The notes beneath the pieces were generated by a model. It saw only the letters and a list, made by a program, of their open reading frames with translations. It did no database searches and was not told the origin of the DNA. The position numbers and the translations under genes are program-made. From positions 1-64,000 of the forward strand of contig NZ_JADMLG010000012.1 in the NCBI RefSeq assembly GCF_015674855.1: a stretch of DNA of 64,000 nucleotides, read 5' to 3'. How positions within the stretch are numbered: the stretch's first letter is position 1; each line of letters begins with the position of its first letter. Shown here one piece after another: positions 34,565 through 41,118 of the stretch. The DNA comes from Nocardia bovistercoris. GTDB lineage: Bacteria > Actinomycetota > Actinomycetes > Mycobacteriales > Mycobacteriaceae.

Positions 34565-34570
34565 AGGTTA
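34565..34570 (-). promoter_or_regulatory. -10 element of a likely leaderless transcript
   Basis: On the minus strand TAACCT ends 6 bases before GTG 34558. Confidence 0.5.
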
Positions 34571-34762
34571 CCCGCCACTCCACCCACCCACGCGCGGGGC
34601 AAGTTCGACGAGCACCGGTTCGCAGCGTTGCATCCCAGCGGTCGAGACAATGCGACGCCCGCAACAACCGCGCCCGCGTACCCGCCCGGCTCAATCGAAC
34701 CCGCAACATCCGCGCCCACCCAGCCACGCCGGGAGGGAGCCAGACGACCGACGGTTCGCGGC

Positions 34763-34828
34763 GTCTCGCGTCCCAGCGGTCGAGACAATGTGCCGTAGGC
34801 GCGAGTCTCGACCGCTGGGACGCGAGAC
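34763..34828. repeat. 24-bp perfect inverted repeat
   Basis: GTCTCGCGTCCCAG...GAGAC at 34763-34786 is the exact reverse complement of 34805-34828, with an 18-base loop. Part of the left arm, TCCCAGCGGTCGAGACAATG at 34771-34790, also occurs as a direct copy at 34633-34652. The arms begin and end with GTCTCG/CGAGAC. There is no T-run or transposase nearby, so it looks like a small repetitive element rather than a terminator. Confidence 0.85.
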
Positions 34829-34850
34829 ATACAGGCCGCGAACCCGCGGC

Positions 34851-34902
34851 GCCGCAGGCGCCGCAAATTAAGCACAGCCGCAGGCGCCGCAAAATGAACA
34901 CA
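34851..34902. repeat. 26-bp tandem pair
   Basis: GCCGCAGGCGCCGCAAA starts at 34851 and again at 34877; the two 26-base units differ at only a few positions. The pair ends 16 bases before the peptidase start. Confidence 0.8.
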
Positions 34903-34918
34903 GGTAACGTCGTCGGGT

Positions 34919-36046
34919 ATGAGTTCGCACACGGAATCCAGATTCGCGGCGGATGTGTACGGGGAGCGGTTGGAGCGGGCGGTCGAACTGATGCGAGCGG
35001 CGCATCTGGATGCCCTGCTCATCACTCCCGGGCCTGATCTGCGTTATCTGATCGGCTCGTCGGCGCAGTCCTTCGAACGCCTCACCTGTCTGGTGATCCC
35101 GGCCGACGGTGCGACCCCGTCGGTGGTGATCCCGAAACTGGAACTGGCCGCGCTTGCGGGTTCGGCGGCCGGTGAACTCGGTCTTTCGGTGCTGGACTGG
35201 GTGGACGGCGTCGACCCGTACCAGGTGGTGAAGTCGACCCTGCACGCGGGCTCGCGGATCGCGGTCGCCGATGCGATGCCCGCGCTGCACCTGATCCCGC
35301 TGGCGACCTCGTTCAGCGGACTCCCGGTCTCGGCCACTCCGGTATTGCGTGATCTGCGCATGATCAAGGACGCCGCCGAGATCGACGCATTGCGTCGCGC
35401 GGGCGCGGCCATCGACCGCGTGCACGCCCGTATGGGCGAATTCCTGCGCGCCGGACGCACCGAGGCGCAGGTCGCCGCCGACATCACCGACGCCATCGTG
35501 GCGGAGGGGCACACCGGCGCCGAATTCGTCATCGTCGGCAGCGGCCCGCACGGCGCCGACCCGCATCACATGGTCTCCGACCGGGTGATCGAAGCGGGCG
35601 ACGTGGTCGTCGTCGACATCGGCGGCCCGGTCGACCCCGGCTACTTCTCCGACTCCACCCGCACCTACGTCCTCGGCGACCCCGCCCCCGAGACAGCCGA
35701 ACGCTGCGCGGTCCTCGAGCAGGCGCAAGCCGCTGCGGTCGCCGCAGCCCGCCCCGGCGTCACCGCCGAATCCGTCGACGCCGCGGCGCGAGACCTGTTG
35801 CGCGAGGCCGGATTCGGCGATGCCTTCGTGCACCGCACCGGCCACGGCATCGGACTGTCGGTCCACGAGGAGCCCTACATCGTGGCGGGCAACGACCTGG
35901 TGCTTCGCCCCGGCATGGCCTTCAGCATCGAACCCGGCATCTACTTCCGCGGCGCCTGGGGCGCACGCATCGAGGACATCGTGATCGTCACCGACGACGG
36001 CTGCGAATCCGTGAACGCCCGCCCCCACGGCCTGACGGTGCTCTGA
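34919..36046 (+). CDS. pepE: M24-family metallopeptidase (Xaa-Pro dipeptidase/aminopeptidase type)
   Basis: A 375-aa peptidase with an N-terminal creatinase-like domain and a C-terminal pita-bread domain. The five metal ligands are visible in 'VVVDIGGPVDPGYFSDSTRT' (two Asp), 'HRTGHGIGLSVHEEP' (His), 'FSIEPGIYF' (Glu) and 'GARIEDIVIV' (Glu). It would cleave Xaa-Pro bonds in cytoplasmic peptides. The order helY-DUF4333-exonuclease-peptidase matches M. tuberculosis, where the gene is pepE. TAACGT lies 8 bases before the ATG, a possible leaderless promoter. Confidence 0.9.
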   Translation: MSSHTESRFAADVYGERLERAVELMRAAHLDALLITPGPDLRYLIGSSAQSFERLTCLVIPADGATPSVVIPKLELAALAGSAAGELGLSVLDWVDGVDPYQVVKSTLHAGSRIAVADAMPALHLIPLATSFSGLPVSATPVLRDLRMIKDAAEIDALRRAGAAIDRVHARMGEFLRAGRTEAQVAADITDAIVAEGHTGAEFVIVGSGPHGADPHHMVSDRVIEAGDVVVVDIGGPVDPGYFSDSTRTYVLGDPAPETAERCAVLEQAQAAAVAAARPGVTAESVDAAARDLLREAGFGDAFVHRTGHGIGLSVHEEPYIVAGNDLVLRPGMAFSIEPGIYFRGAWGARIEDIVIVTDDGCESVNARPHGLTVL

Positions 36047-36054
36047 GGCTCGCG

Positions 36055-36500
36055 CTCGGCACCGGCAGCTGCCCGCGTAGCGTTCGACCGCCTCGGCGAC
36101 GCGGTGCGCGCGATTGCGCTGTCATTTCGGTTGTGGCGTCGTCACGGCGGCGCGGTTGCGCGGCGGGTGGACCCGGACCGGATGTGAGCGACGCGGATCG
36201 CGACGACCACCTGGCCGGTCGCCCCCTTGGCGCCCGGTAGCGGTCCGCTTGGCTTTGGCCCGCTCGGCGCCGCCTGCCGGGGGGACGAGTGTTGCCGGGC
36301 CGTGACGTCCTCGCGGAGGGCGCAGTTCAGCGCAAGGTGGAGCTGGACAGGATGGGGGCGACGTGGATGGCGACGACGTGGATGGCGACGACGACCCTGG
36401 TCGGGTTCACGCTTGGTACCGGTAGCTGCCCGCGTGGCGTTCGACCGCCTCGGCGCCGTCGGTCGGGTCGACGAGCGCTTTCGGGCCTTCGCGTCGTCGT
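36055..36500. repeat. three decayed tandem copies of the 3' part of the adjacent F420-enzyme gene
   Basis: Segments at about 36324-36500, 36149-36323 and 36055-36148 align in order to the 3' ~170 bases of the gene ending at 36511. The nearest copy is very similar (for example GTGGAGCTGGACAGGATG and GCGTTCGACCGCCTCGGCG recur), the next is strongly diverged and the last is partial. The nearest copy also has an internal 15-base duplication (GACGTGGATGGCGAC). None keeps a useful reading frame. Confidence 0.85.
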
Positions 36501-36510
36501 GGTGGCGTGT

Positions 36511-36909
36511 TCAGCGCAGGGTGGAGCTGGACAGGATGCGGGCGACGTGGATGGCGATGACGACCCTGGTCGGGTTCACCCGGGGTACTCGGTAGCGGCC
36601 CGCGTAGCGTTCGACCGCCTCGGCGACGCTGTCCGGATCGTCGAGCACGGTGGCGGGCCCTTCCAGGGTGAGCCAGCGCACGCCGTCTACCTGGCTCACC
36701 GCCGCGTAGCCGGAGCGGCGGACATTGCGGACCTTCACCGAGCCGTCGTTGGTGATGACGCGCGCGATGCCCGCCTCGGGGTCCCAGGTGAATCCCACCG
36801 CGACCACGTGCGGTGTGCCGTTCGCGCGCAGGGTGGTGAGGGTCGCGAGGTGGCGTTCGGTGACGAATTCGAGGGCGGCGGCGCTGAGTTGCTCGGTTCC
36901 GGTCGGCAT
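36511..36909 (-). CDS. F420-dependent PPOX-family oxidoreductase, likely biliverdin reductase
   Basis: A 132-aa split-beta-barrel (pyridoxamine-phosphate-oxidase-like) protein: 'RHLATLTTLRANGTPHVVAV', 'VITNDGSVKVRNVRRSGYAA', 'VEAVERYAGRY'-type segments and the C-terminal 'VNPTRVVIAIHVARI'. The length and its position next to an SDR and cobL match M. tuberculosis Rv2074, reported as an F420H2-dependent biliverdin reductase. Assignment to that activity rests on this synteny. It appears to be leaderless. Its 3' end is the source of the decayed tandem copies downstream. Confidence 0.82.
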   Translation of the reverse strand: MPTGTEQLSAAALEFVTERHLATLTTLRANGTPHVVAVGFTWDPEAGIARVITNDGSVKVRNVRRSGYAAVSQVDGVRWLTLEGPATVLDDPDSVAEAVERYAGRYRVPRVNPTRVVIAIHVARILSSSTLR

Positions 36910-36915
36910 TCGTCG

Positions 36916-36921
36916 ACCGTA
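36916..36921 (-). promoter_or_regulatory. -10 element of a likely leaderless transcript
   Basis: On the minus strand TACGGT ends 6 bases before ATG 36909. Confidence 0.5.
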
Positions 36922-36992
36922 GTCGGCGCGCCCGCCCGGAGTTCGCTCGACCTGTGCGGGACCCGCGGCGGCGGCAATGCCACACTTGGCGC

Positions 36993-37757
36993 ATGGGATT
37001 GCGAGGTGGGCGCGGCATCGCCGAGGGGCCCGTGCTGATTCTGGGCGGGCGCAGCGAGATCGGCGTCGAGGTCGCGCGTCGGCTCGCGCCGGGCCGGGTG
37101 GTCGTGCTCGCCGCGCGCGCGGGCGGTTCGCTGGACGAGCAGGTCGCCGTGCTCACGGCGGCGGGCGCCGAGGCCGTGCACACCGTCGAGTTCGACGGCG
37201 ACGACGTTACGAGTCATGCGGCGCTGCTCGAGAAGATCGACGCCGAATACGGCGGCATCGGCGTCGCGGTGCTCGCGTTCGGCAAGCTCGGCGATCAGGC
37301 GCGCGCCGAGCAGGACCCGGCGCACGCGCTGGAAGTCGTGCACACCGACTACGTGGCCCAGATCAGCGTGCTCACCACGCTGGCGAACCTGATGCGCGCT
37401 CGCGGTTCGGGGCAGTTGGTGGTGTTCAGCTCGGTGGCGGGCGCCCGGGTGCGGCGCGCGAACTACGTCTACGGTTCGGCCAAGGCCGGGCTGGACGGTT
37501 TCGCCACCGGACTCGCCGCCGCCCTGCACGGCAGCGGCGTCCACCTGATGCTACTGCGTCCGGGATTCGTCATCGGCAAGATGACCGAGGGCATGAGCCC
37601 CGCACCGTTCTCCTCCACACCCGCGCAGGTGGCCGACGCGACGGTGCGCGGCCTGCACCGCCGTTCAGTCGTGGTCTGGGTGCCCCGAGCACTGCAACTC
37701 CTCTGCGCGGCTTCGCGTTTCGCCCCCCATTTCGTCTGGCGGCGGCTGCCCCGATGA
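36993..37757 (+). CDS. short-chain dehydrogenase/reductase, DprE2-like
   Basis: A 254-aa NAD(P)-dependent SDR. It has an atypical cofactor loop ('VLILGGRSEIGVEVARRLA'), the catalytic 'VFSSVAG' serine and the 'YVYGSAKAG' Tyr/Lys pair. The C-terminal portion ('VIGKMTEGMSPAPFSSTPAQ') resembles decaprenylphosphoryl-2-keto-ribose reductase (DprE2) paralogs. The gene is syntenic with M. tuberculosis Rv2073c, whose function is not established. The ATG at 36993 was chosen because the family N-terminus begins there. Confidence 0.85.
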   Translation: MGLRGGRGIAEGPVLILGGRSEIGVEVARRLAPGRVVVLAARAGGSLDEQVAVLTAAGAEAVHTVEFDGDDVTSHAALLEKIDAEYGGIGVAVLAFGKLGDQARAEQDPAHALEVVHTDYVAQISVLTTLANLMRARGSGQLVVFSSVAGARVRRANYVYGSAKAGLDGFATGLAAALHGSGVHLMLLRPGFVIGKMTEGMSPAPFSSTPAQVADATVRGLHRRSVVVWVPRALQLLCAASRFAPHFVWRRLPR

Positions 37758-37842
37758 CGGGCGCGAACGGTCCGCACCCACTCGTGCGTGCGGCGTTCGG
37801 CGTGGTGTCACCGACTTCGGCGCGCGGGTTCGGACCGACGCG

Positions 37843-39084
37843 GTGAAGGCGTCGTGGGCGGGGCCGCCGATCGCGGTGGTCGGTATCGGCGCGGACGGCT
37901 GGGAAGGTTTGGGGCGCGCCGGGCGGGATGCGATCGCCGACGGTGCGGTTGTTTTCGGGTCGGCACGGCAGCTCGAGCTGATTCCGGAGGGCGTCGGCGG
38001 TGTGCGCAGGCGCTGGCCGTCGCCGCTGGTGCCCGCGCTGCCCGCGCTGTTCGGGGAGGTCGCAGGCAGGCGGGTCACGGTCGTGGCCAGCGGCGATCCG
38101 ATGTTCTACGGCATCGGCGTGACCTTGGTCGGGCTGTTCGGCGCGCAGGCGCTGCGAGTGTTGCCGCAACCGTCGTCGGCGTCGCTGGCCTGCGCGCGGC
38201 TGGGATGGTCCTCGGCCGAGACGCCGGTGGTGAGCGCGGTCGGGCGCCCGCTCACCGCGATCCTGCCCGAACTGTCCGACCGGCGCAGATTGCTGGTGCT
38301 CACCCCGGACGCGAAGGGACCGGCCGCGGTCGCGGAACTGCTGCGCGACAACGGTTTCGGCGGGTCCGCGATCACCGTGCTGGAGCAACTCGGCGGCCCG
38401 GCCGAGCGCGTGGTGTCCGGTGTCGCGGCGAGTTGGGATCGCCCGCCGGGTGATCCGCTCACCATCGTTGCCGTGGAATGCGCGGCCGAACCGGGGCGAC
38501 CGCGACTCACGCGGGTGCCCGGCCTGCCCGACGCGGCCTATTCCGGCGACGGCCAGCTCACCAAGGCTGAGGTCAGGGCGTTGACGCTGTCGGCGCTCGC
38601 GCCCGCGCCGGGGGAGGCGCTGTGGGACGTCGGCGGTGGTTCGGGCACGATAGCCATCGAATGGTGCCGCACCCATCCGGCGTGCCGGGCGGTGAGTTTC
38701 GAGCGTGTCGAGTCGAGGCGGCGCCAGATCACCGACAACGCGGCGGCGCTTGGGGCCGCGCGGGTGCTGGTGCGCGGCGCCGTGCCGCAGGATCTGGACG
38801 GCGTGCCGGACGAATTCGGTGCGCCGGACGCGATATTCGTCGGCGGCGGACTCACCGCCGATGGCCTCCTCGAGACATTGTGGTCGCATTTGCGTCATGG
38901 CGGTCGCCTGGTGGCGAACGCGGTGACGGCGGAATCGGAGTCGCTGCTGGTCGCGGCGGCGCGGGCGCGCGGAGGTGAACTCCGCAGGTTCCAGATCTAT
39001 CGGGGAGAAGAACTGGGCAACTTCACCGCGTGGCGCCCGCACCTCCCGGTGGCTCAGTGGACGGTGACGAAAACCGGTCCGTGA
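37843..39084 (+). CDS. cobL: precorrin-6Y C5,15-methyltransferase (decarboxylating)
   Basis: A 413-aa fusion of CbiE-like and CbiT-like domains. It methylates precorrin-6B (6Y) at C5 and C15 and decarboxylates it, in the aerobic cobalamin pathway. The N-terminal tetrapyrrole methylase domain has 'VVASGDPMFYGIGVTLVG', and the C-terminal SAM domain has 'ALWDVGGGSGTIAIEWCRTH'. A GTG start is used. It lies 85 bases after the SDR. In M. tuberculosis cobM follows; here a secreted-protein gene and then cobK follow. Confidence 0.95.
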   Translation: MKASWAGPPIAVVGIGADGWEGLGRAGRDAIADGAVVFGSARQLELIPEGVGGVRRRWPSPLVPALPALFGEVAGRRVTVVASGDPMFYGIGVTLVGLFGAQALRVLPQPSSASLACARLGWSSAETPVVSAVGRPLTAILPELSDRRRLLVLTPDAKGPAAVAELLRDNGFGGSAITVLEQLGGPAERVVSGVAASWDRPPGDPLTIVAVECAAEPGRPRLTRVPGLPDAAYSGDGQLTKAEVRALTLSALAPAPGEALWDVGGGSGTIAIEWCRTHPACRAVSFERVESRRRQITDNAAALGAARVLVRGAVPQDLDGVPDEFGAPDAIFVGGGLTADGLLETLWSHLRHGGRLVANAVTAESESLLVAAARARGGELRRFQIYRGEELGNFTAWRPHLPVAQWTVTKTGP

Positions 39085-39185
39085 GTGCCGGAACGGCCTC
39101 GAGGAGGGGTGATTCCGACTCGACGGCGCGGTAGGGTCTCCCCGAGATCCATACCTGGGATCCGTGGTTTCTATTGGGGAGATTG

Positions 39186-39776
39186 ATGAAGTACAAGAAG
39201 TTCGCCGCCACCGCGTTGATGGCGGTCGCCGCCACCGGTATCGCGGCAGGCACCTCGGGCGCGGCGCCCGCCGCTCCGGCCCCCGCCGTGCAGAGCCAGG
39301 CCGCTCCCGCGGTTCAGGGCGCCGACCAGGGCGTGAACTACGCGGTGCAGTCGCTCGACAAGTCCATTGTCGCCTCGATCACCGGCGGCGCGTTCAGCCT
39401 CGACTCCGACAGCAAGAACGTCGTGGTCAAGAACGCCGAGGGCCAGGTCGTCACCGCCATCCCGCTCAAGGCGCAGGTGGGTGACAAGCTGATCTCCATC
39501 GGCGCGGCCATCGACCCGTCCGCTCAGCAGCTGACCCTCACCCCTGAGGTCACCCCCACCGCCGACGCCGTGGCCGCCAAGGCCCAGGCGATCGGTTCGC
39601 AGGAGTGGTTCTTCGCCGAGCTGCAGCGCGCCTCGCTCGGCGCGGTGATCGGCGCGATCATCGGGTTCTTCTTCTTCGGTGTCGGCCTGCCGATCGGCGC
39701 CCTGGTCGGCCTGCTCATCGCGGGCGGCCCGAACCTGATCAACGCGGGCGTCGCCTACTTCAGCGGCCAGCCCTGA
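39186..39776 (+). CDS. secreted or membrane-associated protein of unknown function
   Basis: A 196-aa protein. A classical signal peptide (two early lysines, 'ATALMAVAATGIAAG', cleavage probably after the SGA/GAA region near residue 27) precedes an Ala/Pro-rich segment. A beta-rich domain of about 80 residues follows ('SIVASITGGAFSLDSDSKNV', 'VVTAIPLKAQVGDKLISIG'). It ends with a Gly-rich hydrophobic stretch ('LGAVIGAIIGFFFFGVGLP') at ~150-185. I do not recognise the family with confidence; similar Nocardia secreted proteins exist. GGGGAG lies four bases before ATG 39186. Its stop overlaps the apparent cobK start, and it sits inside the cob cluster where cobM would be expected. Confidence 0.75.
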   Translation: MKYKKFAATALMAVAATGIAAGTSGAAPAAPAPAVQSQAAPAVQGADQGVNYAVQSLDKSIVASITGGAFSLDSDSKNVVVKNAEGQVVTAIPLKAQVGDKLISIGAAIDPSAQQLTLTPEVTPTADAVAAKAQAIGSQEWFFAELQRASLGAVIGAIIGFFFFGVGLPIGALVGLLIAGGPNLINAGVAYFSGQP

Positions 39777-40558
39777 GAATTCTGATCCTCGGCGGCACCC
39801 GTGAAGCGCGGGAGCTGGCCCGACTGACATCCGGCGAGCGAGGATTCGAGATCGTCTCCTCGCTCGCCGGTCGTGTTCGCGATCCGTTGCTGCCCGAGGG
39901 GCAGGTCAGGATCGGCGGCTTCGGCGGCGTCGATGGACTCGTGAGCTATCTGGCCGACACCGCCGTCGACGTGGTGGTCGACGCCACCCATCCGTTCGCG
40001 GCGCGGATCGGCGCCAACGCCGCTGCGGCCACCAGCGCGCTCGGCGTGCCGCTGCTGCGGGTGCGGCGCCCCGGCTGGACCGAAGTACCCGGTGACCGCT
40101 GGATCCGCGTGCCCGATCCGACCGCCGCCGCCCGCGCGATTCCCGACCTCGGCGAGCGGGTCTTCCTCACCATCGGCCGTCAGGGCGTCGCGGCGTTCGC
40201 GGAGCTGTCGCACCCGTGGTTCCTGATCCGCTCGATCGACCCGCCCGCGGGACCGCTGCCGCCTCGGCACGAACTGCTGTGCGCGCGAGGTCCTTTCAGC
40301 GTCGACGAGGAGATGGTGTTGTTCTCTCGGCGTCGAATCGACCTGCTGGTGACCAAGGACAGCGGCGGCGATCAGACCGAGGCGAAGCTGCTCGCGGCGC
40401 GGGTCGCGGGTGTGCCGGTGCTCATGATCGATCGGCCCGCGCTGGCGCCGGGGGTGCGAGCGGTGCGCGCCGTCGAAGCCGCCGTCGACTGGTTGCGCGA
40501 TCAGCGTGACAGCAGGCCCGGCAGTTTGTCGAACCAGTCGAGAACCGCTCGTTCGTAA
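39773..40558 (+). CDS. cobK: precorrin-6A reductase, with an apparent CTG start
   Basis: A 261-aa NADPH-dependent reductase of the aerobic corrin pathway: 'RILILGGTREARELARL' at the N-terminus, 'VVVDATHPFAARIGANAAAA', 'VFLTIGRQGVAAFAELSHPW' and 'LVTKDSGGDQTEAKLLAARV'. The family begins at the residue before RILILGG. In this frame that codon is CTG at 39773, overlapping the upstream stop as CTGA. No ATG, GTG or TTG in frame is near, and the upstream frame is not coding. Initiation at CTG is therefore likely. The last ~18 codons overlap the convergent padR gene by 58 bases. Confidence 0.88.
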   Translation: MRILILGGTREARELARLTSGERGFEIVSSLAGRVRDPLLPEGQVRIGGFGGVDGLVSYLADTAVDVVVDATHPFAARIGANAAAATSALGVPLLRVRRPGWTEVPGDRWIRVPDPTAAARAIPDLGERVFLTIGRQGVAAFAELSHPWFLIRSIDPPAGPLPPRHELLCARGPFSVDEEMVLFSRRRIDLLVTKDSGGDQTEAKLLAARVAGVPVLMIDRPALAPGVRAVRAVEAAVDWLRDQRDSRPGSLSNQSRTARS

Positions 40559-41076
40559 TCGATTCCGAATTCCAGGGTCGCGTACTGATGCGGCGGTATC
40601 CCGCCGTGTTCATCGTTGCCGCACTTCTCCTTCTCCTCGAGGTAGCGATCGAGGCGGCGCTGGTGGATGTCGCGGTTGGCGCTGATGATGCGGTCGAGGT
40701 GTTCCGGGTCGAGGTGGTCGCCGAAGGACAGGGTCAGCAGCAGGGGGACGCGGATGGTTTCGCCGCCGGGGTCGCGGGCGATCCATTCGGCGAAGGCTTC
40801 GCGCCCGGCCTCGGTGATGCCGTAGGGGGTGCGGTCGCGCGCACCGGCCTGGCCTTTCTCCACGAGTCCGGCCGCGTCCATGGCGGCGAGCTCGCGGTAG
40901 ACCTGGCTCTGGGTGATGGTCCAGAAGTCGCCGATGCGATTCTGCGACAGGGTCACCAGATCCCAGCCCGACATGGCTCCTTCGTGGAGGAACCCGAGCA
41001 GGGAGGCGGCCGTGGAGTTCAACGGCTTGCGACGGTCGGTCGCCAGGGTTCCGCGTGCTGCATCCTCACGTTCCAT
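40501..41076 (-). CDS. PadR-family transcriptional regulator
   Basis: A 191-aa winged-helix repressor: 'AASLLGFLHEGAMSGWDLVT', 'FWTITQSQVYRELAAMDAAG', 'PYGITEAGREAFAEWIARDP', then a C-terminal dimerisation helix region. The ligand is unknown. It lies between cobK (convergent, 58-base overlap) and cobIJ. The ATG at 41076 is six bases from a -10 hexamer, and a TTCCA/TGGAA palindrome covers the start, suggesting autoregulation. Confidence 0.9.
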   Translation of the reverse strand: MEREDAARGTLATDRRKPLNSTAASLLGFLHEGAMSGWDLVTLSQNRIGDFWTITQSQVYRELAAMDAAGLVEKGQAGARDRTPYGITEAGREAFAEWIARDPGGETIRVPLLLTLSFGDHLDPEHLDRIISANRDIHQRRLDRYLEEKEKCGNDEHGGIPPHQYATLEFGIDYERAVLDWFDKLPGLLSR

Positions 41077-41088
41077 AGTGGAATGTTA
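41071..41088 (-). promoter_or_regulatory. leaderless -10 and palindromic operator at the padR start
   Basis: On the minus strand TAACAT (41088-41083) ends 6 bases before ATG 41076. The palindrome TTCCA-TAG-TGGAA (41071-41083) spans the start codon and predicted transcription start, a position suited to autorepression. Confidence 0.55.
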
Positions 41089-41118
41089 GCGGATCGCCAC
41101 GCGAAACGCCCGCACCCC

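Larger units (their letters stand above)
34559..34918. other. repeat-rich intergenic region
   Basis: These 360 bases between the divergent exonuclease and peptidase genes contain no supportable gene. They hold a long inverted repeat, a shared 20-base direct repeat and a 26-base tandem pair, listed separately. Confidence 0.7.

Noticed and set aside
34763..34828. Intrinsic terminator
   Set aside because: Both adjacent genes are transcribed away from the hairpin and there is no T-run, so it does not terminate either.
36114..37038. Plus-strand frames across the decayed repeats before the SDR gene
   Set aside because: They are antisense readings of the F420-enzyme gene and its degenerate copies.
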